A stretch of 64,000 bases of DNA from Marinobacter fuscus. Its GTDB lineage: Bacteria; Pseudomonadota; Gammaproteobacteria; Pseudomonadales; Oleiphilaceae. Numbering within the stretch: position 1 is the first letter of the stretch; each line of letters starts with the position of its first letter. This document shows positions 27,275 through 36,149 of the stretch, one piece after another. Both the position numbers and the translations under genes were made by a program. Below the pieces are notes generated by a model that saw nothing but the letters and a program-made list of their open reading frames with translations, did no database searches and was not told where the DNA came from. The DNA lies in assembly GCF_003007675.1 (NCBI RefSeq), contig NZ_PXNP01000019.1, forward strand, positions 1-64,000, written 5' to 3'.

Positions 27275-28384
27275 CTAGAGTGCGCTTAGTTTTTCGCTGT
27301 CATAACCTAGCTCGGTAAATACGGCCTCGGTATCGGCACCATAAGGCTTAGCCGGAGAGGGTGTGCCGGAAACGGTTCTGCTAAACCGCGGGGCAGGAGC
27401 CGGCTGAACCATTTCCCCAACACGAATGTAGGTTTTTCTGGTGACGTTATGAGGGTGCGACGCGGCTTCTTCGAGGTCCAGCACCGGAGCAAAACAGATG
27501 TCGGTCCCTTCCATGAGCTCACACCATTCATCCCGGGTTTTCTGAGCAAAGGCCTCCGCCACCGCCTGCTTGAGCTCAGGCCAGTTTTCCTTGTTCAACT
27601 GGTCTCGAAACAGGTCTTCTGAAAGCCCCGCCACATCCAGCAATTGAGCATAGAACTGAGGCTCTATCGATCCAATAGAGATGTATTTGCCATCACGGGT
27701 TTCATAAGTGTCATAGAAGTGAGCCCCCCCATCGAGCTTGTTAGTGCCGCGGTCCAAGCTATGGATTCCCATCGCATGCATGCTGTGGAACATCGCCATC
27801 AGCACAGCGGAACCATCCGTCATGGCAGCATCTATTACCTGCCCCTGGCCCGACTTCTGAGTCTCCAGAAGCGCCGCGACGAGACCCAGTGCCAGAAACA
27901 TTCCACCACCGCCGAAATCCCCCACCAGATTTAATGGCGGAACAGGCTTTTCCCCGGGCCGCCCGATTGCATGAAGGGCACCCGTTAGGGATATGTAATT
28001 GATATCGTGGCCAGCAGCGCGGGCCAAAGGACCAAATTGGCCCCAGCCGGTCATTCGCCCATAGACCAGCCGGGGGTTTCGCGCCATGCATTGTTCAGGT
28101 CCCACTCCCAGCCTCTCGGCCACACCTGGGCGAAAGCCTTCAAAGAGAGCGTCTGCTGTTTCAACCAAGTCCAGCAGCGCAGCAACTCCTGCGGGCGTTT
28201 TAAGGTTCAACGCGACTGACCGCTTTCCACGGCGACTGCAATCCAGCGCTACGGCCGGAGGGTTGGAACCTGAACGCTCAATACTGATTACCTCAGCACC
28301 AAGGTCCGCAAGTACCATTCCGCAAAAGGGGCCAGGCCCCAGCCCTGCTAGTTCTATAATGCGAAACCCGTGTAACGGTCCCAT
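27275..28384 (-). CDS. Alpha-methylacyl-CoA racemase
   Basis: A 369-residue CaiB-fold protein of the racemase branch: it inverts the methyl-bearing alpha carbon of 2-methylacyl-Co[21 protein letters not shown] is the racemase N-terminus. The catalytic pair falls exactly where the characterised mycobacterial enzyme has it: His126 in RAAGHDINY and Asp156 in [13 protein letters not shown] 28382-28384, 8 bp after GGAGG, is the start. It lies between the mesaconyl-CoA isomerase and an enoyl-CoA hydratase. In this operon a fitting substrate is 2-methylsuccinyl-CoA, which has an alpha-methyl group; that assignment is inference. Confidence 0.85.
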   Translation of the reverse strand: MGPLHGFRIIELAGLGPGPFCGMVLADLGAEVISIERSGSNPPAVALDCSRRGKRSVALNLKTPAGVAALLDLVETADALFEGFRPGVAERLGVGPEQCMARNPRLVYGRMTGWGQFGPLARAAGHDINYISLTGALHAIGRPGEKPVPPLNLVGDFGGGGMFLALGLVAALLETQKSGQGQVIDAAMTDGSAVLMAMFHSMHAMGIHSLDRGTNKLDGGAHFYDTYETRDGKYISIGSIEPQFYAQLLDVAGLSEDLFRDQLNKENWPELKQAVAEAFAQKTRDEWCELMEGTDICFAPVLDLEEAASHPHNVTRKTYIRVGEMVQPAPAPRFSRTVSGTPSPAKPYGADTEAVFTELGYDSEKLSAL

Positions 28385-28432
28385 GTTTACTGCCTCCAAC
28401 AGGCCATAATGTGGTGGCCTTTATTTTTGTTG

Positions 28433-29653
28433 TTACGAGCTAGCTACGATCTTCTCATCGAAAAGTCGGGCAATTTCGGGGGCCGATAAGCCCAGCGTAT
28501 CGGCCAGAATCTCTTCCGTGTGCTCGCCAAGTTTGGGTGCAGGCCTCACAGGCTCCCGCTCAACGGAAGTGAACCGCAGAGGATGGTCCGGCATCAGGTA
28601 TTTACCAATGCCCGGCTGCTCAACCATCTGGAAAAGGGGGTTATCTACCGAACAATCAATGTCTTGCTCGACCGCCTCTTTCACGGTCTGATACTTGCCC
28701 CAGCACGCCCCAACCTTGTCAAGTTCAGCAGTTACTTCGGAGAAGTTACGATCAGCAAACCAGGGCTTGAACACCTCTGTAATACCATCACGCCCTTTAT
28801 AACGATCCCCTTCTTTCCTGAAATCAAGGCCGAGCCGATCTTGCAGAGCCTTTATTTCATTCTCGGTACCGGTTACCTGAACCAGGGCACGCCACTGGTT
28901 TGGACTCACTCCAACAACCATCAAGCGTTCGCCATCTTTGCACTGGAAATCATGGCCATAGGTGCCGTAGATATTGTTTCCAATGGCATCACGCTCAGTA
29001 CCATTGATCATGGCTTCCGCCACATAGCCCAGATTACCAAGTGTCGCGAGCGCCACATCGGCCAAGGCAATACGTACCAATTGCCCCTCGCCGGTGCGAG
29101 CTCGGTGGCGCTCGGCCGCAAGGAGACCAAGCGCAATCTGCTGGCCAGTAATAACATCCCAGGCTGGCATCGGATTGTTTAAAGGCGCAATGTCTCCACT
29201 GTGTCCCACCCCAGTCATGGAAGGGAACCCAACTTTGCAGTTGACTGTGTAATCCAGTGCGCCCCGACCATGGCGGTCGCCTACCAGGTTCAGGTAAATG
29301 AGATCTTCGCGCTCCTGCCTGAGGCGCTCATATGAGAGCCACCCCTTGGCAGGGAAATTCGTCAGAAACATACCGGCCTGTTCACCTGGCGCCGCTATCA
29401 GTCGAGTCAGCAGCTCTTGACCTTCCGGGCGCTTGAAGTCGACGGCGATCGACCGCTTACCCTTATTCAGGCTATGCCAGTAGAGACTCTTCTGGTCTTT
29501 TGTGACGGGCCAGCGGCGGTAATCGATACCTCCAACAATAGGGTCAAAGCGAATCACATCGGCCCCAAGCTGGGCCAGCGTCATGCCACCTGAAGGCGCA
29601 GCAACGAACGCACTGCCTTCCACCACTCGAAGGCCTGAAAGTATGTTCTGCAT
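28433..29653 (-). CDS. mct: 2-Methylfumaryl-CoA isomerase (mesaconyl-CoA C1-C4 transferase)
   Basis: A 406-residue CaiB-fold protein. Its N-terminus LRVVEGSAFVAAPSGGMTLA, then LGADVIRFDP, YRRWPVTKD and the C-terminal region MVEQPGIGKYLMPDHPLRF match what I recall of Mct from the 3-hydroxypropionate bicycle of Chloroflexus, which moves CoA within mesaconate from C1 to C4. The catalytic Asp is Asp166 in MPAWDVITGQ. ATG 29651-29653 follows AGGAAA. Its product would suit the hydratase at 12515, and its substrate is the product of the methylsuccinyl-CoA dehydrogenase at 31667. A general CaiB CoA-transferase is the alternative. Confidence 0.75.
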   Translation of the reverse strand: MQNILSGLRVVEGSAFVAAPSGGMTLAQLGADVIRFDPIVGGIDYRRWPVTKDQKSLYWHSLNKGKRSIAVDFKRPEGQELLTRLIAAPGEQAGMFLTNFPAKGWLSYERLRQEREDLIYLNLVGDRHGRGALDYTVNCKVGFPSMTGVGHSGDIAPLNNPMPAWDVITGQQIALGLLAAERHRARTGEGQLVRIALADVALATLGNLGYVAEAMINGTERDAIGNNIYGTYGHDFQCKDGERLMVVGVSPNQWRALVQVTGTENEIKALQDRLGLDFRKEGDRYKGRDGITEVFKPWFADRNFSEVTAELDKVGACWGKYQTVKEAVEQDIDCSVDNPLFQMVEQPGIGKYLMPDHPLRFTSVEREPVRPAPKLGEHTEEILADTLGLSAPEIARLFDEKIVASS

Positions 29654-29716
29654 ATCTTTTTCCTGAAGATCAGAGCAAAGAAAAAAAGCCGCCGAACCGG
29701 CGGCCAAGACCTATCG

Positions 29717-30574
29717 TCAACTTACTTCTGCATATCCGTTGTTGATCACCACAACATCACGCTCAACCACACGACAGCGAAACGCCACAGCATCGTCCTC
29801 ACGCCAGATCTCGGTACGGATAGTTTCGCCTGGATAAACCGGCGAGGAGAATCTGAGTCGGATCCTGTGGAAACGGGCCGGATCGTAGTCACAGAGGGTT
29901 TTCAGAATAGCGTGGGTGGCCACGCCAAATGTGCACAAGCCATGCAGAATCGGAGCCTTGAACCCTGCGGCAGTAGCGACGGAGGGAGACGCATGCAGCG
30001 GGTTATAGTCACCTGACAGGCGATAGATAAGAGCCGACATGGGCAGGGTCGGAAGATCGCAGGTCATATCTGGTGCCCGCTCAGGAATTGGGTCCGGTTT
30101 AGGTGAGGGTACCGCAGGGCCGCCAAAGCCACCGTCACCGCGGGCCATCGTCGTGCTGATCAGTGTACACAGATCTTCACCGGTTGCTGCGTCACGGACA
30201 GTTCGCTCAGACAGGATCAGAGCACCTCTGCCCTCCCCCTTATCAACAATCTCATTGATTTTGGTGGTGGCCTCAACCGTGCCTGACGCCGGCAAAGGCT
30301 TGTGCATGATCATTTCCTGACCAGCATGGAGAATTTTGACCCAGTCGATCCCGGTATCTGGCTCCTTCGCCCAGAATCCTGGATAGGCCAGCACGTTGGC
30401 CATGCTCGGCAGAGCCTTCAAACCATCTTCGTAGACGAACTGGAGGCACTGCTCATCCAGGGGATCAATACCCATGCCCACGCCTAAAGCGTACAGAATG
30501 GTGTCTTTTTCCGTGAAGGTATGTTCCAGCCGCTCAAACTTGCGACTCATCAGCTTGTTGTAATCGATCGCCAC
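29717..30574 (-). CDS. MaoC-type hydratase 2 ((R)-specific enoyl-CoA hydratase)
   Basis: A 285-residue double hot-dog protein like the hydratase 2 domain of peroxisomal multifunctional enzyme 2. The N-terminal half has EKDTILYALGVGMGIDP and the C-terminal half carries the catalytic RLSGDYNPLHASP (Asp...His) and APILHGLCTFG. It hydrates a trans-2-enoyl-CoA to the (3R)-hydroxyacyl-CoA. GTG 30572-30574 with AGGAG 8 bp upstream fits the family start. The next upstream gene (SDR) encodes the matching dehydrogenase, so the pair equals a split MFE-2. Confidence 0.85.
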   Translation of the reverse strand: MAIDYNKLMSRKFERLEHTFTEKDTILYALGVGMGIDPLDEQCLQFVYEDGLKALPSMANVLAYPGFWAKEPDTGIDWVKILHAGQEMIMHKPLPASGTVEATTKINEIVDKGEGRGALILSERTVRDAATGEDLCTLISTTMARGDGGFGGPAVPSPKPDPIPERAPDMTCDLPTLPMSALIYRLSGDYNPLHASPSVATAAGFKAPILHGLCTFGVATHAILKTLCDYDPARFHRIRLRFSSPVYPGETIRTEIWREDDAVAFRCRVVERDVVVINNGYAEVS

Positions 30575-30655
30575 CAGAGCTCTCCTTTGTTCTTGTATCA
30601 TCGCCAGACGTGCCCAGGTTGATCCGGGCACGTCCCTGAGTCATTGGCAATATTT

Positions 30656-31576
30656 TCAGAAAGGGTCCCAGCTGAATACATCAGCAGAACGGCTCAGAGG
30701 ATAAAAATCGGCTTCAAACGCAGGCAGTACCCGATCCAGAACGGTGTCCGGAGTCCAGCCTTCAGAAGTATGGGCTGAACGGAATGGACGCGGCTGGCTG
30801 AACAGGAAGATTTCGTTGTTACGAACACCGAAGATCTGGCCAGTTACATTCTTGGCCTTGTCTGAACAGAGAGAGACCGCCAGTGTAGCAATCTTGTCTG
30901 GAGTCATTTGCTGGATCTTGGCTACGCGAGCTTTCTGCTCTTCTGTATCGGTCGGAATACTTCCGATCAAACGACTCCAGGCGAACGGAGCGATACAGTT
31001 GGAAGTCACACCGTAGCGGGCCATATCCAGCGCCATAGACTTGGACAACCCGACAATGCCCATCTTCGCTGCAGCGTAGTTAGCCTGGCCAAAGTTGCCA
31101 ATCAGACCTGATGTTGAGGTCATGTTTACGAAGGTACCGCTTCCCTGCTCCCGGAAGATAGTCGCAGCTGCACGGCTTACATTGAAAGTACCCTTCAGGT
31201 GAACCGCGATTACGGAATCAAAATCGTCTTCGGTCATTTTGTGGAAAATGACGTCACGCAGGTTACCAGCGTTGTTAACCACACCATCCAGCCGACCGAA
31301 AGTATCTACAGCAGCCTTGACGATGTTCTGACCACCGTCCCATGACACTACGCTGTCAAAGTTGGCGACAGCATCGCCGCCGGCAGCCTTGATTTCATTT
31401 ACCACTTCCTGGGCCGGCGTGGCGTCATTCCCGGAACCATCCGCACTGCCCCCAATATCGTTAACAACGACTTTAGCGCCGTTTTCTGCCAGCATCAGGG
31501 CGGTTGCACGCCCAATGCCGCGGCCGGCACCCGTTACGATAATAACCTTGCCATCTAACAGTTTATTGTCGCTCAC
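30656..31576 (-). CDS. SDR 3-hydroxyacyl-CoA dehydrogenase (MFE-2 type)
   Basis: A 306-residue short-chain dehydrogenase. TGAGRGIGRA at about residues 16-25 binds the nucleotide, NDIGG suggests NAD, NNAG at about 102-105, Ser in MTSTSGLIGNFGQ and the YAAAK pair (Tyr/Lys) form the active site. The C-terminal extension (PRPFRSAHTSEGWTP) is shared with the dehydrogenase domain of multifunctional enzyme 2. It oxidises a (3R)-hydroxyacyl-CoA made by the neighbouring MaoC hydratase. GTG 31574-31576 behind AAGGAG is the start. Confidence 0.87.
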   Translation of the reverse strand: MSDNKLLDGKVIIVTGAGRGIGRATALMLAENGAKVVVNDIGGSADGSGNDATPAQEVVNEIKAAGGDAVANFDSVVSWDGGQNIVKAAVDTFGRLDGVVNNAGNLRDVIFHKMTEDDFDSVIAVHLKGTFNVSRAAATIFREQGSGTFVNMTSTSGLIGNFGQANYAAAKMGIVGLSKSMALDMARYGVTSNCIAPFAWSRLIGSIPTDTEEQKARVAKIQQMTPDKIATLAVSLCSDKAKNVTGQIFGVRNNEIFLFSQPRPFRSAHTSEGWTPDTVLDRVLPAFEADFYPLSRSADVFSWDPF

Positions 31577-31666
31577 AATTATCTCCTTAAAGCTTGTTGT
31601 AGTCTTACCAATAAATATTGTCGTGATGCCAAGGCATCACCGCTTAATTGCACCCGGCGGCGCCCT

Positions 31667-33334
31667 TCAGGCGCGGCTCACCAAGTTTCGGGCAATTACT
31701 TTCAGAGCCAGAGTTTCTTCGGCGCCCTCAAAGATTGACAGAACCCGCGCATCGACAAAGTATCGGCTGACCGCGGTCTCTTCCGCATACCCCATTCCGC
31801 CGTGAATCTGCATTGCCTCACGGGTAACCCACTCGGCGGCCCTGCAACTGAAGAGCTTGACCAGACTCGCCTCCATCTGACCTTCACCTTTATCCATCAT
31901 GCGCGCCACGGCGTAGGTGAATTGACGCGAGGCGGTTAGCGTTGCCATCATCCGGCCGAGTTTGACCTTGGTAAGCTGATAGTCCCCGACAGGGCTGCCG
32001 AACACCTTACGATCCCGTGAATAGCTCAGAGCCTTTTCAAATGCTGCCTGCATGACGCCTGTTGCACGGGCTGCCGTTTGAATGCGTCCGCCGGCAAACC
32101 CGGCCATGGTGAAGTAGAACCCTTTGCCTCTTCCACCTTCTTCACCAATCAGACAATCAGACGGAACGAAATAGTCCTCGAAAAATACATCAAAAGAGTG
32201 CATTCCCCGGTAACCGATAGTGGCGATGGCCTTACCTGAAATTACGCCACCACCCGGCTGCTGATGCCGAAACTCATGTCCGGAAGCTGAAGGCTTTTCG
32301 ACGATAAAGAGGCTCAGGCCTTTATGGCCTAGCGAGGGGTCAGGCTCACTCCGGGCCATAGTTATCAGAACACTGGCTTTACCACCGAAGGTGCACCAGG
32401 TCTTGCTGCCGTTGAGCAGCCAGCCACCCTCTACCGGAGTCGCCTTCAGACCAAGTGAGGCCACATCGGAACCGTAGTTAGGCTCGGTAATGGAAATGGC
32501 GCAGAGCTTTTCACCCGACGCAATTTGCGGCAGCCACTTCTCCTGTTGTGCGGACGTACCACCCTGCAACAGAGCCTTTGCCGCTATTTCCGGACGAGTG
32601 ATCAAAGAACCCGCAGCCCCCAGAGAGGCCTTCGATAATTCCTCTGTCACCACGATCATCCCGAGACTGTCATCATGATCATCTGGCTGCAAACCACCAA
32701 ACCGCTCCGGGATACTGATTCCAAAGCAGCCAAGCTCTGACGCTTTCACCAGAATCTCATCCGGGATATCCGTATCCTTACGGTGAATCTCCTCCGCAAG
32801 GGGAGCCACGACGTCTGCGCCGAACCGGGCAAACATATCCCGAACCATTTCCTTGTCTTCAGACAACAATGACGGAAGGTGTAACGATCCGCGAGCCGTT
32901 ACGGTTTCTCCAATACCGGCCAGAAATTCCGCGCTTCCAAAACTGGCCAGGAACGCCTGGAACTCTGCATCCGCATAAAGTCCGGAAAGCTCCCCGACAT
33001 TCAAGCCAAGATCCTTAGCTCGCGCCAAAAGGCGTTGCATAACCGACTGAACAGCTTCCGCCGTATACGCCAATGCATTGTTCGCAGCCAGGCCATCGGT
33101 TTGTGCTGCAGAGCGCGCATACTCACAGACTTCTCTGGAAGCCTCGAGCTCAGCCACGCAGAATGCCAACTCATAACAGCTAAGTTGGTGCCGATCCAGC
33201 AGTTCGCCATCAAGGCGACCGTCTACCGTGCAGTGCGCTTTAAGGCTTCTAAGACCTTGACCAACGTGGGGGTCCAGAGCCCGAACGGCATATTCTGCTT
33301 GATCTAAAGCCGAAGCCCAGTCACTGAAACTCAT
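31667..33334 (-). CDS. mcd: (2S)-Methylsuccinyl-CoA dehydrogenase
   Basis: A 555-residue acyl-CoA dehydrogenase with a ~150-residue N-terminal extension, the hallmark of methylsuccinyl-CoA dehydrogenase from the ethylmalonyl-CoA pathway. Segments I recall from that enzyme are present: FGGLQPDDHDDSLGM, GAAGSLITRPEIA, TWCTFGGKASV, ATIGYRGMHSF, and VLSIFEGAEETLALKVIARN near the C-terminus, with the catalytic Glu in IFEGAEE. It oxidises 2-methylsuccinyl-CoA to mesaconyl-C1-CoA and reduces ETF. ATG 33332-33334 is chosen over a TTG two codons earlier because AGGTG is 8 bp away. Crotonyl-CoA carboxylase/reductase and ethylmalonyl-CoA mutase are not in the window. Confidence 0.85.
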   Translation of the reverse strand: MSFSDWASALDQAEYAVRALDPHVGQGLRSLKAHCTVDGRLDGELLDRHQLSCYELAFCVAELEASREVCEYARSAAQTDGLAANNALAYTAEAVQSVMQRLLARAKDLGLNVGELSGLYADAEFQAFLASFGSAEFLAGIGETVTARGSLHLPSLLSEDKEMVRDMFARFGADVVAPLAEEIHRKDTDIPDEILVKASELGCFGISIPERFGGLQPDDHDDSLGMIVVTEELSKASLGAAGSLITRPEIAAKALLQGGTSAQQEKWLPQIASGEKLCAISITEPNYGSDVASLGLKATPVEGGWLLNGSKTWCTFGGKASVLITMARSEPDPSLGHKGLSLFIVEKPSASGHEFRHQQPGGGVISGKAIATIGYRGMHSFDVFFEDYFVPSDCLIGEEGGRGKGFYFTMAGFAGGRIQTAARATGVMQAAFEKALSYSRDRKVFGSPVGDYQLTKVKLGRMMATLTASRQFTYAVARMMDKGEGQMEASLVKLFSCRAAEWVTREAMQIHGGMGYAEETAVSRYFVDARVLSIFEGAEETLALKVIARNLVSRA

Positions 33335-33412
33335 AGTCAATTCACCTAGTCAAAGGGAGCGGAGAAAAGCCGGAGCAGGATCTTTCCCGCCCCGGAGGCA
33401 AGCGCCTAACCG

Positions 33413-34612
33413 TTATTCATACCGACCAATGATCGAGATACTGCAAATATTCTGGTGCGGGAACCCACCAAGGTTATGGTTCAGAGCTAAGCGCGGATCT
33501 TTGAGCTGACGCGCTCCGGCACGCCCCTGGAACTGCAGATAGTTCTCATAGATCATGCGGAGACCGGAGGCGCCGATCGGATGCCCAAAGCACTTCAAGC
33601 CGCCATCGATCTGGCAGGGAATACGACCATCGGCATCAAAGTCACCGTTCAGAATATCCCGAACAGCCTGCCCTTCGTCGGACAACTGGAGATCCTCCAT
33701 GGTCACCAGTTCGGTGATCGAGAAGCAGTCATGAACCTCTGTCATGCTCAGTTCTTCACGGGGGTTCTTGATGCCAGCCTCGTCATATGCGCGCTGCGCA
33801 GCAACACGGGTAGTTTTCAGATAAGAACCGTCCCACTCGCTGTAGCTGGCTTCTTCGCCATTCGAAGCAGCAAGCTGCAGGGCCTTAACAGAGATCATGT
33901 CATCCCTGCCAAGAGCGCGAGCAATCTCTGGAGTACACACAATGGCGCAGGCAGCGCCGTCACTTACCCCACAACAATCAAACAATCCGATCGGCTCGGC
34001 AATATAAGGAGCCTTCAACGCCTGCTCTTCAGTAATTTCGCGCTGCAAGTGAGCCTTGGGGTTCTTTGCTCCATTTGCGTGACTCTTTACTGACACATGA
34101 GCCATTGCACGCTTGAGGTCTTCCTTACTAATACCATGCTTGGCCCGGTAGCCACTGGCCAGCTGTGCAAAAGCTCCGGGGGCTGACAGGTTCGGCCAGA
34201 ACATATCGTTTTCAACGCCGCGAGTACGCTGGGGAAGGCCGCCGTAGCCTACGTCTTTCAGCTTTTCCACACCCAGGGCCAGAGCGATATCGCAGGCTCC
34301 TGAGGCTACCGCATAGACAGCACCACGGAAGGCTTCTGTGCCAGTGGCACACATATTTTCGACCTTGGTTACCGGAATATTCGGCAGTCTCAGAGCTACC
34401 GACAGTGGCATTGCACTGGAGCCTACGTTATAGGCATCAATGCCTGCACCGAACCAGCCCATTTGAATCTGGTTCTTGTCAATGCCGGCGTCTGCCAGAC
34501 ACTCTTCAAATGCTTCGGACATCAGGTCTGAAGGGCTCGCATCCCAGCGCTCACCAAACTTGCTGCAGCCCATTCCGAGGATTACTACTTTATCTTTAAT
34601 TCCACTAGCCAT
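33413..34612 (-). CDS. SCP-x-type thiolase
   Basis: A 399-residue thiolase of the SCP-x/lipid-transfer type. The acyl-accepting Cys is in ENMCATGTEAF (about residue 89), the His in TEVHDCFSITE and the GHPIGASG motif provide the other catalytic groups; the C-terminus has LNHNLGGFPHQN instead of the classical CxGGG box. It splits a 3-oxoacyl-CoA, and the SCP-x class is known for methyl-branched substrates. It neighbours a protein containing a DUF35 domain, a common partner of such thiolases. In this window a branched 3-oxoadipyl-CoA is a plausible substrate (inference). Confidence 0.85.
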   Translation of the reverse strand: MASGIKDKVVILGMGCSKFGERWDASPSDLMSEAFEECLADAGIDKNQIQMGWFGAGIDAYNVGSSAMPLSVALRLPNIPVTKVENMCATGTEAFRGAVYAVASGACDIALALGVEKLKDVGYGGLPQRTRGVENDMFWPNLSAPGAFAQLASGYRAKHGISKEDLKRAMAHVSVKSHANGAKNPKAHLQREITEEQALKAPYIAEPIGLFDCCGVSDGAACAIVCTPEIARALGRDDMISVKALQLAASNGEEASYSEWDGSYLKTTRVAAQRAYDEAGIKNPREELSMTEVHDCFSITELVTMEDLQLSDEGQAVRDILNGDFDADGRIPCQIDGGLKCFGHPIGASGLRMIYENYLQFQGRAGARQLKDPRLALNHNLGGFPHQNICSISIIGRYE

Positions 34613-34641
34613 TGCTATTCCCCTATCGTTAGCTGCCTGAA

Positions 34642-36087
34642 TTATTGGTGGGCCGGAGTTGCTTTCCAGAAGTACTTCCGGAAACCACGCTGATGGTCAA
34701 ATTGGCGAATCCGGAAGTGCAAAGACACCTCTACACCCGTCTCAATCGCACCCGGCTGAACCTCGGTGAAGTCCATCATCAGGCGCCCGCCACCTTCAAA
34801 CTCCACCAGTCCGAAATATGCCGGTGGATTCCAGTCGAAGGTGAGGCGATCAGCAGTCCAGGTCTTGACATGCCCCTTGAGAGCAGCCATGGGATAATCT
34901 TCCTGGCTGTTCAGGGCGTTACACTCGGGGTTAACGCAATAGTTGTCTTTCGGAATCTGAATGGTGCCGCAGTCACGACATTTGCCACCCACAAATCCGG
35001 TCAGCAAGTCCTTCTGACGATACATGGCAGCAAGATAGCTTTGCTTATCAAGCTCACCACGCTTACCAACATCCCGGTCAACGAGGTTATTGAAGCTCAG
35101 AAACTTGTTGTAGTTCGAGTCTTCCCTGCGACGTGCCAAAGCACCGGAGAAGCCAGTTGCAGGACGCTTGGAAGTCACAAGCTCTGTGGCGCGCAAAAGG
35201 ATCGCGTCAGCGCCCTGCCCGAACCCGGTAAGCAGAATCAGGTCACCAGGTGCGGCGTTTTCCAGCACCTTGGCCAGCAACAGAACCGGGTGAGCAGCTC
35301 CGGCGACCCCCATATCGGTGATATGGTTATCAACGACAGCCTCAGCCGACACACCAATTTTCTTGGCGACAGCCGCAGGCGTCCTCGCCTGATCAGTAGC
35401 GAGAATGAAGTGCGCTACTTCGGAAGCCGGAACCCCTGCTTTTTCAAGCAATCTGGATACGGCGGTGGGCACACTCTTCATGAAGCCTTCATCACGAATC
35501 CAGCGCTCTTCCCACTCGTAATCGATAGTCGAGTCTTCGCCGCGATAGTGATCCACAAAGTCTGTCACATAGGTTTCACTGCCCAGGTACTCGGCAATCA
35601 CATCGTCGGCACCAACAGCTACTGCTGCTGCGCCGTCACCCCACAACATTTCACCGCGGGAACCGCACTTACTCCGGCGATGCTCGGAGGCCACCAAAAC
35701 AGAATTGCCCTTTCCACTGCCGGACTCGAACAGAGAAATCAGGGCCGACGTTGCCGCCCGCTGCGATGCGGTTACATCCATCGTGCGCAGCTTGTCACCC
35801 AGGTTCAGAGCTTGACTCACAACCACCGAGTTCTGGCGATCGAGGAACGGCATGGTGGTTGAAGCAAGATAGAGAGCATCGACCGAATCGCGATCCAACA
35901 CCGAGAAACAGTCCTGTCCGGCCTCAACGGCCATTGTGATGGTGTCTTCATCCCAGTTACAGACGCTTCGTTCACCCTTAGCCAATCCTCGAAGACCCGC
36001 ATCGAACCAGTCGTTTGCATCAGCAATCGCCGACTTAAGCAAGCGGGTTCTCGGGATATAGGCGCCGTATGCGGTTATACCTGACAT
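34642..36087 (-). CDS. HMG-CoA-synthase-like protein fused to a DUF35 Zn-ribbon/OB domain
   Basis: A 481-residue two-domain protein. Residues ~1-330 have the fold signatures of HMG-CoA synthase (ITAYGAYIPRTRL, MLWGDGAAAVAVGADD, PGDLILLTGFGQGAD). Residues ~355-481 are a DUF35 domain with a Zn-ribbon (CRDCG and CVNPEC) and an OB fold. Where HMG-CoA synthases have the catalytic Cys, the sequence reads DVTASQRAATSAL, so that Cys appears absent. ATG 36085-36087 after GGAAGG is the start. By analogy with BbsA-BbsB and archaeal thiolase/HMGS/DUF35 complexes it probably assists the adjacent thiolase; no direct evidence. Confidence 0.75.
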   Translation of the reverse strand: MSGITAYGAYIPRTRLLKSAIADANDWFDAGLRGLAKGERSVCNWDEDTITMAVEAGQDCFSVLDRDSVDALYLASTTMPFLDRQNSVVVSQALNLGDKLRTMDVTASQRAATSALISLFESGSGKGNSVLVASEHRRSKCGSRGEMLWGDGAAAVAVGADDVIAEYLGSETYVTDFVDHYRGEDSTIDYEWEERWIRDEGFMKSVPTAVSRLLEKAGVPASEVAHFILATDQARTPAAVAKKIGVSAEAVVDNHITDMGVAGAAHPVLLLAKVLENAAPGDLILLTGFGQGADAILLRATELVTSKRPATGFSGALARRREDSNYNKFLSFNNLVDRDVGKRGELDKQSYLAAMYRQKDLLTGFVGGKCRDCGTIQIPKDNYCVNPECNALNSQEDYPMAALKGHVKTWTADRLTFDWNPPAYFGLVEFEGGGRLMMDFTEVQPGAIETGVEVSLHFRIRQFDHQRGFRKYFWKATPAHQ

Positions 36088-36149
36088 ATCATTTCCTTCC
36101 TTACTTTTGGTGCATTTCCGACCAGCCACGCTGACCGGAAACGTCAGGA

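Noticed and set aside
31667..33334. Ethylmalonyl-CoA pathway for acetate assimilation
   Set aside because: No crotonyl-CoA carboxylase/reductase, ethylmalonyl-CoA mutase or methylmalyl-CoA enzymes accompany the dehydrogenase; a catabolic use is more likely.
34645..35862. A 405-codon plus-strand frame inside the HMGS/DUF35 gene
   Set aside because: Antisense shadow of a gene with clear domains; no ribosome site or recognisable motif.
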